DNA from: Lojkania enalia
Lineage: Eukaryota > Ascomycota > Dothideomycetes > Pleosporales
Assembly (NCBI GenBank): GCA_010094045.1
Contig: ML986642.1
Location: 12,048 to 46,144, forward strand
Length of the DNA stretch: 34,097 nucleotides
Direction: 5' to 3'
The notes beneath the pieces are model-generated. The model searched no databases. It was given only the letters and a program-made list of their open reading frames with translations, and had not been told where the DNA came from. Both the position numbers and the translations under genes were made by a program. Of the stretch, positions 21,521-32,292 are shown piece by piece. Each line of letters begins with the position of its first letter. The stretch's first letter is position 1.

Positions 21521-23165
21521 ATAGCGCTATTACTAGACTAAAGTTGTATAAATAAGGTTTAAGAATAAGTACTTATAAAGTTGGCCTTATATATTAATAT
21601 AGGTTCTTCAGTAATTATAAGAAGTAGTAATTCCTACTATTAATACTAGAAGGACTATATTATAGTACGTTATAGACTAGAATAGTATATAGGAGGCGGA
21701 AATGTTATATTATTCTAAATATAGCGCTAACTTAGGCTATAAGATGCTTAACCGGGGTATTATATCTATAGAAACGCTAGAGAACCTGTTAATATCCGAA
21801 AAAACTACTATCAACTAATATTTATACCTTACTATAATCTTTTCCTCTACTATAACTCGGTCGAGCCTTTTTAACAGGGCGAATAGGCTAAAAGCGTTAG
21901 TATAGAATAATATAGTATAATATAGTCTAGATTAACTTATAAAAGACTTTATTTTCTTTACTTTAGTATATTTATTATTATCTATATTAAAAAGATCCTC
22001 CTTAGTTTTACGCTTACGCGCTATACTAATCTTAGTATAGTTCCGGCTAGTAAGTTTAATTCTAGATAAAGTCTTCTTATCCTTGCTATTATAGGTGAAT
22101 AGGAAGTTAGAATCTTTCTTACTAAGCCTAGATATTACTATTAGTACCAGAATATATAAAAAAGAGCTAAAACGTATATTTAAATCTACTTAACTACCGT
22201 TTAGGCAGTATCTTAAACCCTTTAGACTAGTTAAGTCTTGTTACTACTAACGCGGGTGGTAATAAGGGCTTTAATAGCTTAATCGACCTTTATAATATAC
22301 TCTAGTATAGATAGATCTAACTATAGATATATTAGCTGTAAGAAGGTTAGAGTGCGCTATATTAGCCTAGAATATACTTTAAAACAATCCTTATTATTTT
22401 TCTCGAAGTAGTAGAAATAGATATTATATTAAATACCTTTGTAGAGATATTCTACTATAAGTAGGTCTAAAGAAGTAAATTTGCAGTTACTATCTACTTC
22501 GTATAGCTTACTATAAGCTAGATACCTTAGATAGCGGAGATAGTAGATAGTATAGGGCTCCTTACCCTTAGCCTCCTTAATACAGCGCTTCTAGACTAGA
22601 GTAAGCACTATATTACGCGCTATAGATCTGTTAGGCGCAAATTAGCTATTTATAGACTAGAAAGGCGCTGAGGAGAGTATAAGAGGGGTATATGCAGAGG
22701 AGTATAGCGAGAATAGAAAAATAGGCGGCGGGCGGCGCGGGCAGCGAGTATACATGTCTACTAGCTCTTATTAGCTATAAAGTACTCTATTATGTCCTAT
22801 ATAGAGCTATAACAACTGTACTGAATGCGTAGCTAAAGACTGAAAGAATTATACTTACTAAGGTGGTTAAGGAAGTATAAGAATTAAAGAAGTAGAATAG
22901 GCGGGGAGAGTAGCGTTTTTATAATCAGCGTTTACTCTACTAGCGCCGTTTACTTATACTGCTCTAGGTAGCGAGTAATAAAGATTCTCTAAGGGTCGAC
23001 CTTACTAGGTAAAGATGAAAGTAGTAGTAATAATATACTACTTAACCTAGAAGGAACTCTAGATTATATAATAGCACCTATCTTAGGGTAGCTCTACTAG
23101 TCTATTCTAGCGATATTTGTCCTCTATAAACTATCACGACAATAGCCTTCTAAAAAGAGAGATAA
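21521..23165 (+). other. long 3' region of gypsy A between pol and 3' LTR
   Basis: About 1.6 kb separates the chromodomain from the 3' LTR, longer than needed for an untranslated region. On the plus strand I see no coding signal. It contains an antisense reading frame (about 22650-21932), a GC-rich patch at about 22722-22750 (GGCGGCGGGCGGCGCGGG) and, before the LTR, the purine tract AAAAAGAGAGAT (23153-23164). From 22750 to 23150 I recognise nothing else. Confidence 0.6.
21932..22650 (-). pseudogene. unrecognised antisense reading frame inside gypsy A
   Basis: I do not recognise this protein. On the minus strand from about 22644 a frame reads RSIARNIVLTLV, KRCIKEAKGKEPYTIYYLRY, LYEVDSNCKFTSLDLLIVEY and IKALITTRVSSNKT. 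It is broken only by TAA/TAG of the type RIP makes from Gln/Arg/Trp. Near 22190 it appears to shift frame (frameshift or lost intron). From 22189 to 21932 a second frame is open for 85 codons without any stop. That part is Lys/Arg-rich (RLSKKDSNFLF, SIARKRKTKED), which could be a nuclear-localisation patch. It has no retroviral motif. It could be a captured host gene or an accessory antisense gene of the element. Confidence 0.45.
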
Positions 23166-23378
23166 TATAATATCTTATAGCTTTAAGTTATGGGTTAATA
23201 ATATAGAGTTACCTGACCTAGGGTTAAAATAGCCGAATCGCACCCTGTAGGGATAGTAGTAATTTATCTCTCTTTTATTAGCTATCTCTTTTCTAAGAGA
23301 ACTAAATATACGAACATTTTAGCCCTACTACTCTATTTATTATTGCTACGCTGTAATCTATTATACTAGCCTATTACA
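23166..23378 (+). repeat. 3' LTR of gypsy A (213 bp)
   Basis: It starts TATAATATCTTATAG after a purine tract and ends CCTATTACA. It differs from the 5' LTR almost only by transitions and keeps more C and G, so it has been mutated less. Confidence 0.92.
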
Positions 23379-23389
23379 ACTAATAGGTC

Positions 23390-25182
23390 TATTAGTAGCT
23401 TAGCTACCTTTTTTTTATAAAGTACTATAGGTTCTTATAATTATTTAGTACTTCTATAAGAAATACTATACCTTCTAATTTAGGCCTCTATTACTTAAAA
23501 TATTAGATAATTATAAATAGCTCCTTACTATATATTTTATAGTTGCTTTTAGTAGAGTTTATATATTTAGAAAAGTAGGTAACAGGTCTTAGTTTACTAT
23601 TAGCGCCTCTTTAAGATAGTATACTAGCTATTATAAAGGTAGATATATTAGCTTCTACTACTATTAATAGTTTAGGGTTAAAGTATTAAAGAATTAATAT
23701 AGAGATAAAAGTATCCTTTAAGTAGTTAAAGGAATATTAATAGCTATTATTCTAGTTAAATCGAGTATTCTTCTTAGTTAGGGCTATTAGAAGGGAGACT
23801 TTCTATAAGAAGTTGTTAATAAATTATTAGTAGAAGTTCGCGAAGCCTATAAAGGCTTAAATATCTTTTATATTCTTAGAATATTTCTAGTTAACAATTA
23901 TTTCTACCTTTTTTAGGTCTATATAAATCTCTTCTATAGTAATTATATACCCTAGATAGATTACTTCTAACTAGTAGAACTTATACTTATCTATATTAAG
24001 TTGTAAACTATTTACTTTTAAGGCTTTAAGAACTAGCTAAATATATTACTTATAATCCTTTAGATTTTTACTAAATATTAGAATATTATTAATATAGGTA
24101 GTATAGAATATATTAAAGTATAGTTTAAGTATATTATTTATAAAGTACTAGAATATACTTGGAGTATTAACTAGGCTAAAAAGTATTACTAGGTATTTAA
24201 ACAGCTTATAGTATATATAAAAGATAGTCTTCTATTTATCTCTCTTAATAATCTTTAACTTATTAAATATAGTAATAATATTAAATTTTATATAGTATTT
24301 AGCCTTATTAAATTAGGTTAACGTTTTTTAGATTAGTAGAATTAGGTATTAGTTCTTAATAGTAATAGTATTTAGGGCTCTATAGTTTATATAGAATTAG
24401 AGACTACTTCTAGATTTCTTTATAAAGATTATAGGTATAGTTACTAGTAATAAGCTTACTCTAATAAATATCTTAGATAAGTTCTTATTAAAGTACTTCT
24501 TTAGTACCTTTAACTTATTTTAAGATATCTTATAGAATAGACTAAAGCTAGCTTATTTACTATTTTCTAGTTTAATCTTATAATTATATAGTTATTATTC
24601 TAGCAGCTTATCTATATCTTTATATAAGAAGATAGATAATAGATTATAGTATTTTTTAGGTACTTTAGTAATAGGGTTAGTATATACCTTTAAAGCTAGA
24701 GTCTTATTAATATTAGCTATTAATACAGCGAAGATTTTATAGTTAAATTATTAGAAGAGTTAAATTAGTAGTATAACGCCTATATAATATATATCTAGTT
24801 ATAGTATAGACTTTAGATATTTAGGTTTAGATAGGTCCTTTTAATAATAATCTTTATCTAAAGTTAGGTTAGTTTTAATTTTAAGTTTTTCTAACTAATA
24901 TAGTATTTTAAGTAGCTAGTAATTATATTAAGTATAGCTTAATAGATAAAACTTTAAGTAGTACTACTTAAACTTTAAACTATATAGAAGTTATAAATTA
25001 GTTACTTTAGAATTTCCTTTTATATTAGGTTTAGATAATTTACAGTTTTTAATAACTATTTAAATAGCTTATTAATAGATAGTAGTATTAGTAGATTATA
25101 AGTATTAAGTTAAGTATTAGTTAGTAGTAAAGACTAGCTATTTATTCTTATAATTTAGGTTTATACGATACTTATATATTTA
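23390..25182 (-). pseudogene. gypsy B reverse transcriptase and RNase H start
   Basis: On the minus strand RT begins near 24690 with VPKKYYNLLSIF and continues with FYINYRALNTITIKN at about 24400-24350. The catalytic box at 24096-24085 reads YINN (YxDD with both Asp as Asn), then ILIFSKN. Thumb motifs KYKFY and YLGYII at about 23980-23935, GFANFY at about 23840 and the RNase H start (LLIVVEANISTFIIASILS, LRPVTYFSKYI) at about 23680-23560 follow. The frame stops resembling RNase H at about 23400. TAA/TAG codons mark former Gln/Trp/Arg. Confidence 0.88.
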
Positions 25183-25184
25183 TA

Positions 25185-27058
25185 ACTATCCTAGAATTAA
25201 CTAATATATAACATAAGCGAGCTGATTATAATGCTAAGACTATACTAAAATCGCGACTAATTTTCGCAAAATATTATACTTTCTTATATTCTATCGTACT
25301 ATATAATATAGTAGCCTATTCTTCTATATCTATAGCATTATTTTTACACGTCCGCGAGTTATACCTAGCCTTACTATACTACCTACAACGCCTTTAAATT
25401 AGCTAGTTTCTATTAACGCGTGCCTTCTTCCTACTCTTCTTCCTATTAGTATAAGCGTTAAACTCTTTTAGAGTAGTTAATCGAGCGCCTTTTTTAATCG
25501 TTAGGTTACCTTCCTTCTATATATACTTTCTTTTATGCGATCGACGTTATATAGCAGCCTTATTAGCTACTTAAAGCTTAGTAATCTAAGTATATAATAG
25601 TACGTTTTTATATATTATATATACAGCACCCTTTATAAACTGTTTAAACGCCTCTACTATTAAAGTAGATAAGCTATCTAGGTGCTTTTAAACTCTTAAT
25701 CAAATATACGTAGATTAAGACCTAAATTCGATAGGATTACTTAGTATTTTTAACTCTTAAGGGGTATCTTTAACTATAAAAGGTATTAGTATATATAGTC
25801 GAACTTTAAACTTTAATAGTACTACATTTAGGTTAAATAGAATTAGGCTAGCGCCTTAAAAGCTACTTAGAATATTACTCTTTATAATTGCTACGTTAAA
25901 AGCTGCTTTAAAGTAGGATAAGAACTCGATTTTTATAATATAGTTAATATAACCGCGTATCAGCTGCTTAACTTAGCGCCTATATATAGTCTTTAAAGGT
26001 AAGAAACAACTTATATTTAATAGCTATAGTAGGTATAATAAATATAGAGGTATATAGAGAGTAATAATATTCTTTTTCTTATAGAGCTACCTAAATTTAA
26101 GTAAGTTGTAGCTCTTATAGCTATTAAGAATTAGCAATTAATATATACTAATAGTACAATCCTTTATATACGCGTTAAAGTACTTTAACTACTTAATACT
26201 AATATTATTTATCGTCTAGCTGTTATTAGTAACCTATATAGCCTAGGTTGGTAGAATATCGTCTTCTTTATATTATATAGAGAAGTAGTAGGTGCCTATA
26301 AAGATAATAAAAGATAGTATTACCTATCCTATTATATTAATACTCTAGATAACTGTAGTCTACTTATAATTACCTAGCTAGAGCTGTTTTAGTTAATTCT
26401 ATCTCTTAGAACTAGTAACTACTACTCCTATTAATATTACGCCTATTATAAAGCCTAATTTATTAAAGTTATATATATCTTCGTTAATAATACTATACTT
26501 AGCCTTTATATTTTATATAAGGTAGAACTAGCCTTCTATAACCTTAGAATCCTCGTATTTAACTCTTAAATAGTTATACTTTTAATTAAATTTAATCTTA
26601 AGCTTAAGCGTATATTTAATAAAGTTCTCTATCTAGTTCTTTTTAACCTAGCTAGTAGAGTATACAGCTAGTAGTAAATTAACTATATTTTAAATAGTAG
26701 TAAGCTATAGTAGAAATCCTCTTATATCTAGATATAGTATATACTAAACAATTACCCACTTCTTAGGCTTACTAAGCTTTATTAAATTAGGCTAGTAATC
26801 GCGTTGTAGAGCTATTTCTTACCTTTATATACTAAGTATACTTTAGAAGATATTATAGATTAATGCAACGCGATGTATAGTTAATATTATATCTTATTAA
26901 AGAGTTTAGAGTATAAACTATATTCTAGCTTCTTTCTAAATTAATTCTATAGTTATTAGTTATAGTATAATACTATAAAGTATAATTATCGCGATTTTAA
27001 TAGAGTTTTAGTATTATAATTAGCTTACTTGGGTAATTAGCTTACTTATACTATACGT
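25185..27058 (-). mobile_element. Fot1/pogo-like DNA transposon (family F2) inside gypsy B
   Basis: The right end, read on the minus strand, is ACGTATAGTATAAGTAAGC, then two AAGTAAGCTAATTA-like repeats. TA flanks both ends (25183-25184 and 27059-27060), the target duplication of the Tc1/mariner/pogo superfamily. The left end is more divergent, so 25185 is approximate. The same terminal sequence starts another copy at 33933, where 165 bases match the right end of this one read in reverse. It interrupts the linker between protease and RT of gypsy B. Confidence 0.82.
25500..26850 (-). pseudogene. Fot1/pogo-like transposase (F2), DDE domain
   Basis: Read on the minus strand, the frame has NFNKLGFIIGVI at about 26470-26435, which is the NFDETGF box with its catalytic Asp as Asn. 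VVVTSSK and VIPSFIIFIGTYYFS at about 26330-26280 follow, then NIITLYIPLYLLYLL near 26070-26025, the family's block before the last acidic residues. After that come the C-terminal FSPLKTIYRR-like stretch and FKAAFNVAIIKSNILSSF near 25920-25860. This enzyme would have cut and joined the transposon ends. It is inactive through RIP-type stops and the changed Asp. The N-terminal DNA-binding part is too decayed for me to outline. Confidence 0.82.
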
Positions 27059-27074
27059 TAGTATTTTTCTAATA

Positions 27075-27345
27075 TAATTTTATAAAAATATACTATCTCT
27101 AAATAGTTTAGATATTAGAGGGTTAAAATAACTAAATAGAAGATAGTCTCCTTATAGAGGACTTTTCTATTAAAACTAGTTAGGTATAGATTATATAGAA
27201 GTTATATCTTTTAGAGTTTTAGGGTATATATAAGGTCTCTATAGATATAACTATAACTAGTAGCCCTAGTATTAATAAGAATATTAATATCTTACTAGAC
27301 TAGATCTTAATAAATTAAGAAAGAAGCTAGAATCTAGTAGTTCTA
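27075..27345 (-). pseudogene. gypsy B protease remnant
   Basis: Read on the minus strand from about 27320, the frame gives ILINTRATSYSYIYRDL. This corresponds to the aspartic protease motif DTGA with Asp as Asn and Gly as Arg, followed by FNRKVLYKETIFYLVILTL. The frame then reaches the Fot-like insertion at 27058. Confidence 0.65.
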
Positions 27346-27699
27346 TAACTATTTTTATAGAAGCTAGTTCTATAAATATATAGAAATTTAGTATAAACGT
27401 AATTCTAAGAGATAATTTATTTTTAGAATAGACCTTTTAGTAATATTCTAGTTAGTAAAGCTAGCTATATTTAAAAATAAGAAAAATAGTCTTATTTATA
27501 AGATAATAAACGTGTTAAAGATTAGTTAGAGAATTAGTTAGAGGATTAAGAGTAGGACCTATAAGATATAGTAGGGCTTTAAAACTCTTAATAGATTAAT
27601 AGTAGAGGGGTACTATATTCTAGCGAAATATATCTCTTACTACTATACTTATAATAGTATCTTTTATAGCAGCGCCTTTCTTATTTATTAGAACCTATA

Positions 27700-28420
27700 A
27701 GTATATAGCTAGAAATATTAAGTTCTATAGTATTTAGATCCTTCTAATAAGTAGTATAATACTTTAGTTATTTATAGTAGTTACTAGATAGATAATATAA
27801 GTTAGTATTATATAGGAAGATTAGGTTAGCGTAGTTATTTAGGGTACTAGGTATTATAATACCTATTATAGTATAGTAGAGCTTATTAGAGAGAAAATAT
27901 TAGAGATATATAATTTATCTAATCTTATTTAGTTTAGTATCTATAATTAGACGTTAGAATTTAGTAAAGTAAGTAGGGAATCTACTTTAGTCTTACTTTA
28001 AGGTCTCTAGCTTACTCTATACTATAGTCTCCTTATTCTAGTTACTATAGGTAGATTCTAAAAAGGTGACTAAGCTGTTTATAGAGTTAATACTCTTATC
28101 TATTAATAGATTAACTAATATTACTAGATCTTATTCTAGACGGAAATAGATATATAGAATACGGGTATATTTAGTTAGGTATTAGTTAGTATTTTCTTCT
28201 AGTTTATAGCGGAGCTTTCTAATAAAGTATTAAAGCTCTAAATATTTACTAGAAAATATTAGAGGGTTAAATAAGTAGTTAGAATAGAAATATAGGTTAT
28301 ATATAGTTTTAGGCAGATTAGAGGTTAATATAAGTATCTATTTAGAAGCTAGGGTTATAGGTTAAATTAGGCTAAGAGTAGGTAATAGTTCTATTACTAT
28401 TAATATACTAGTAGCTAGTA
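27700..28420 (-). pseudogene. gypsy B gag remnant
   Basis: On the minus strand the frame reads FNPLIFSSKYLEL, then SINSLVTFLESTYSNQNKET and LETLKQDQSRFPTYFTKF at about 28090-27960. It continues IIYLQYFLSNKLYYTIIGIIIPSTLNNYANLI down to about 27830. This matches the general form of Ty3/gypsy capsid (Retrotrans_gag type). I could not place a zinc knuckle with confidence between here and the protease. Confidence 0.75.
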
Positions 28421-29027
28421 GAAAAGTAGTTATTTAATAGCTACTAAATTCTCTTTATATTACTTTAAGGTCTAACTTATAGTAGTTCTTCTAGGTTATT
28501 AAGGCCTCTACTAGCATCTTATTCTTTTACTACAAAGAGTCTAATTTACCTTAAATCTTTTTAAGTATATTAATAAGTACGTTCTTATCTATAGTATATA
28601 ATAGTAGATAATATAATATAATATTACAGATACTTATATATAGTTAGTTAATTATACTTTAGATAGTTAACTCTATTATTATATACTATATATAAATATT
28701 AAAATATTACGTAAAGAATAGAAATATCTATATTATATAAGTTTTTATAGAGGCTAGGTTTATACTACTATATAAACTAGCTGGGTTAGCGAAACCTTCC
28801 TCTATTATAGTTACGATAAGTTAGTTATATTTTAACTAGTAGCTAATAGCTGTTACTAATAGCTAGTTTAGGTATTATAGTAAGAGTAGTATAGGTATAG
28901 AGGTATTACAGTATTACTATAATACTATAAAAATAGAGAAGAATAGAGAGGAATTAGTATTAGGGTTAAAGTAATTACTCTTTTAAGACTAGTATAGAAT
29001 ATCTATAAATATTATTCTAAATAGTAT

Positions 29028-29062
29028 ATATTCTAAATATTTTAGCAAAATATTTAGAATAT
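29028..29062. repeat. inverted repeat, 16-bp arms around 3 bases
   Basis: The arms 29028-29043 and 29047-29062 are exact reverse complements (core TCTAAATATTTT / AAAATATTTAGA) with the loop AGC. It lies in AT-rich leader or LTR sequence upstream of gypsy B gag. Such stems arise easily in AT-rich DNA, but 16 exact pairs are above the local background I see. Confidence 0.7.
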
Positions 29063-29640
29063 CTATTTTTCTATATTCTTATTAAGTCTAGTACTAATTA
29101 GCGTAAATAATATAAAGAGTAAACTACTAATATTTTTTTTATATAGTTTATAATATTATAATTCTTCTATAGATATTCTAATCTATATTTTCTATCTATT
29201 ATATAGTTTAATAAAGTACATTTTAATTTATTAAATAAATAATAAAAATATATTATATATTAAAAAGAGAACTAACTAGAGGTAAAATAGTAGTATAATA
29301 GTTAATTGTAAATAGCCTTATCTACTAGAGACTTATTAGAGGTAAGATTATATAAGCCTTAAGGTATAAACCAGCTATAATAGGATAGTATAAATATATA
29401 ACAGACTATAGTATTAAATAGCTGCGCTTCTAAGTAGCTACCTACTCTAATAAAAGAAGCCTTTAATGCAAATTACTTAGAGTCATATTAGCCTCTTATT
29501 AATAAGCTATAGTATCCCATCTAATATAAATTATAGGACTTAGAAAGGTTAAAGATCGTTCAGATTAAGAAATACAATTATATATTCTAGAAGGACTTCT
29601 TCGTTTCTCAGCTTAATTCTAGAACTGCCTGTCCCAAATG
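29063..29640. other. decayed AT-rich sequence and composition border
   Basis: No reading frame or named repeat is visible here. It probably includes the unresolved 5' LTR of gypsy B (to about 29250) and further RIP-affected sequence. From about 29580 to 29640, CA/TG and mixed-base words return and the DNA becomes ordinary. This marks the left edge of the gene-bearing island. Confidence 0.6.
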
Positions 29641-31380
29641 CCGATTCCAGTTAATCGAGCTAAAGAGATAAATCGAGATCGACCCCGCTTTTGGTCATAT
29701 TAGGCCGGATGGCGTTCCGATGGACACTGAGGAACTGGCCGATTATCGAATTTACTAAGCAACTTTGGCTGCCGGTCTCGGTCAAGTTCTCATAGAAATC
29801 GAATTGGGAGGTTGGGGGCGTGGCCTCGAGGGAATTCTCTAGATATTTATATAAACAGCTTTGACTAATCCTCGCCCATACGCTCTCGCATGGGAATGAA
29901 AATCTTGTTCCAATTGATTGAACTGTTGCTGAATGGGAGAATTTTCTTATTCAAGTTGTTGCGATCAGGGTTTGGAAAGGCTATGGATCTCTTGGTCATA
30001 TTATGGCTCTCCTCAAGGAGAAGAGATGGAGGTTTCAGTACTCTTTGGGCTCTTAACTTGCTTTGGATATTCAACAAATTGGCTTTTCTCTGGACTTTTA
30101 TTTGCCACGAGTGCGCGCTTGAGTGACTAGTTATCAAGTTATTTCGAAGTTTGCTCGATGACGCAATTGTTGAAACACTCAAACAAGACTCAGGAGGTTC
30201 AGGGTAGTGATCTGAGCTATTGGGACAAGCCCTACTACAACCTCCAACGCATCGGTACGACTATAGGCCATACAGGTCGGTTTTTCAACCTTACGTTGTC
30301 AGAATATATTGGCGCGGACTCTAGGCTGTTCCAGATATTTTATTCTATGAAAATAGTATTAAGATAAACGACACATGGGCGACAGCCCAAGAATCACTTT
30401 CAAGTATGGAGAATTCCCTACTTTAAGCACTACCCAAGAAAATCTATAACTACTAGGGTCTTTTACTATTCATTTCGAAATTGGCTTTGATTAACATGTA
30501 TAGAAGGTTCACATTTTACTACCGTTTTTTGCTGGGCGATTGCTAGCATAGGATTTAAGCTATATAATCTGAATTATCTGGAGAACATGATCAGTTATCA
30601 TTGTCCTTGTAGTATAACTAAGTAAGGATCTCCTCTAGATTCGACTACAACTGGTAGTGAAGTTGCTAGATAGCACACGTGCCCAATTATTAGTTGAGAT
30701 TCCAAATAACTCTTTGGCTCCTGAGATGCATCCAATCTTCTACATCCGTGTATTCCTAACAAGGTCCTACTTCGAGGTTCTCTCAATCGCTTGTAGTGAG
30801 AAGACGGCGAATTCGGTGGCTTTCTCCCAAGCGGACCTATGTGAGAAGGACCTCCTCCCTACGTCTTTGCCGTTTGAGCTCTCGCCGATATTATATAGTC
30901 ATGATCACAGTGCGCAGTATTGCAAAAAGACGCCCAGAGGTCTGTCACACCTTTGGATGATGCCGAGGGGTCATTGCAAACAAATAGCTTCCTCGTCAAA
31001 CCATTACTTGTTCTTAATAGTCCTATATGCCAGCATCGATGAAATGAGCATCGATATCGGCGCCCATCGTCTCGACGGAAGATTTGTGTGGAAGGGTGAG
31101 AGTCATTTTGGTGATAGAGTAATGTGATGAACAATACGCGGGCAGCGCTGTGCCTGGAGAATGCCGTGTTTAGCCTCGGGCCGATGATCGCTCGACAAAT
31201 TCCCCGCATGTTTCGCTCACAGTTTCGGAAAACCATTCATCTACCTGCCTGTCATCAATATATGAGCATATTATATCCTAGGCATCAATTTGAGCACGGG
31301 CAACGTACGTGGACTAGAAGTGAATTGCCATTGTCTCTAGAATAATTGTTGATTAGCAATTTCGTCAAACTTTCCCCACT
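29641..31380. other. unmutated intergenic region upstream of the glycerate kinase gene
   Basis: This is normal-composition sequence with no gene I can support. Short open frames occur: 78 codons at 29890-30126, 65 at 29933-30130, 69 at 30158-30367. Others begin with GTG, which does not start fungal proteins in normal use. A TATA-like ATTTATATAAAC at about 29847-29858 lies 30-40 bases upstream of the ATG at 29890, a promoter-like spacing, but the encoded peptide has no recognisable motif. The last 120 bases before 31381 hold AT-rich ATATATGAGCATATTATAT (about 31258-31276), a possible core promoter for the kinase. Confidence 0.5.
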
Positions 31381-32292
31381 ATGTCTTCTCTTGAGAGCAA
31401 CATACTGCGAGTTCTGGATATGCTCGTCCCAAAGATCATATTAAGGCGTCAAGGCTTATCACGTCCTATTATACTTGGCATCGCAGGTCTACAGGGTAGC
31501 GGAAAGTCAACATGGGCATCACAAATCGTCAAGCTTCTTTCGTCTTCATATGAGCTCCAGGCAATCACAGTTTCGCTCGACGACCTATACAAAACCCACG
31601 ATGATCTAATAGCTCTCCGGGGAAAAGACCCCCAAAATAAACTCTATCGAACGCGCGGACAGCCAGGTACACATGACGAGCAGCTCGCTAGCCAGTTCTT
31701 CCAGGATCTCGAAGCTTGGGTCGGTGAAGATGAACTGAAGATTCCCAGTTTCGATAAAAGTCGTTTTGGTGGTGAGGGTGATCGGGCGCCAATTTTAGAG
31801 TGGCCGGTTGTGCAGGGAAAGGTCGATGTTGTGGTTTTTGAGGGGTGGTGCGTTGGGTTTCGAGCTCTTTCGGATTCCGACGTTGAATTGAAACATCAAG
31901 CAGCACAAAAGTCACGAGAGCCAGAGGGGAACGAATCAATCAATACGCTTGCCGAACACCAACTCTCTCATCTCAAGGAGCTGAACCAAAACCTACAGAG
32001 GTACAATAATGCGTTCATGGGCCCCCAACATTTCGACTTTATGATCCATATCGATACTAATGATCTACGGAATGTATATCGATGGCGACTCCAACAAGAG
32101 CATGCCCTTATCAAGGCAAAGGGGTCGGGTATGACAGATGAGCAGGTTCTAGCATTTGTGAGAGGCTATATGCCTGGCTACGAATTATTTCTCGATGGAC
32201 TCCGGGAAGGTTTTTTTGGGGCGAAGAGCGAAAGGCAGGTTAGGGTTATACTGGATATAGAAAGGAGGGCCAAAAATATTGAAGTGATATAG
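31381..32292 (+). CDS. TDA10: Tda10-like D-glycerate 3-kinase family P-loop kinase
   Basis: This 303-residue intact protein belongs to the family of yeast Tda10 (YGR205W, about 290 residues) and plant/fungal glycerate kinase. These proteins phosphorylate D-glycerate to 3-phosphoglycerate using ATP; activity of the yeast member is less certain. Visible motifs are Walker A GLQGSGKST (residues 36-44), SLDDLYKTHDD (65-75), RGQPGTHDE (92-100), SFDKSRFGGEGDR (123-135), the Walker B-like strand VDVVVFEGW (148-156), RWRLQQE (234-240) and YMPGYELF (263-270). No signal peptide or membrane segment is seen, so it is probably cytosolic. The single exon starts at an ATG with A at -3 and has normal codon use, with no RIP stops. 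A TATGTATATA element at about 32381-32390 may guide 3' end formation. It stands alone between transposon blocks. Confidence 0.92.
   Translation: MSSLESNILRVLDMLVPKIILRRQGLSRPIILGIAGLQGSGKSTWASQIVKLLSSSYELQAITVSLDDLYKTHDDLIALRGKDPQNKLYRTRGQPGTHDEQLASQFFQDLEAWVGEDELKIPSFDKSRFGGEGDRAPILEWPVVQGKVDVVVFEGWCVGFRALSDSDVELKHQAAQKSREPEGNESINTLAEHQLSHLKELNQNLQRYNNAFMGPQHFDFMIHIDTNDLRNVYRWRLQQEHALIKAKGSGMTDEQVLAFVRGYMPGYELFLDGLREGFFGAKSERQVRVILDIERRAKNIEVI

Larger units (their letters stand above)
5012..23378 (+). mobile_element. Ty3/gypsy chromodomain retrotransposon A, carrying nested copia insertions
   Basis: Both LTRs are exactly 213 bp and share their ends, so the element is bounded. Internal order is gag, protease (split by the copia at 6760-18206), reverse transcriptase, RNase H, integrase (with an N gap), chromodomain, a 1.6-kb 3' region and a purine-rich tract before the 3' LTR. 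Without the copia insertion it is about 6.9 kb. RT followed by integrase with a C-terminal chromodomain places it in the chromovirus branch. Candidate target duplications are GCTAT (5007-5011) and ACTAA (23379-23383): they do not match exactly, and the flanks are different elements. RIP has inactivated all domains. Confidence 0.88.
23379..28970 (-). mobile_element. Ty3/gypsy element B, minus strand, split by a DNA transposon
   Basis: Read on the minus strand from about 28.4 kb down, the order is gag, protease, (Fot-like insertion 27058-25185), linker, RT and the start of RNase H. It is cut at 23379 by the 3' LTR of gypsy A. No chromodomain or integrase part is present. The 5' LTR should lie at about 28.97-29.25 kb, but I could not fix its ends. 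Its RT and gag differ clearly from those of A, so it is another family. Confidence 0.85.

Noticed and set aside
29865..30182. 105-codon minus-strand open frame
   Set aside because: No recognisable motif or domain, it overlaps other small frames, and it starts without promoter context. Not reported as a gene.
30657..31127. 156-codon plus-strand open frame upstream of the kinase
   Set aside because: It begins with GTG, not ATG; from its first ATG it is 133 codons, with no domain pattern, and a comparable frame exists on the opposite strand.
30859..31236. 125-codon minus-strand open frame
   Set aside because: Overlaps the plus-strand frame, has no domain and an unusual Arg/His/Cys-rich composition, so it is probably chance.
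31124..31345. 73-codon frame just before the kinase start
   Set aside because: GTG start, no motif, and it covers the presumed promoter and leader of the kinase gene.
31688..31939. 83-codon minus-strand frame
   Set aside because: Antisense shadow inside the kinase coding sequence.
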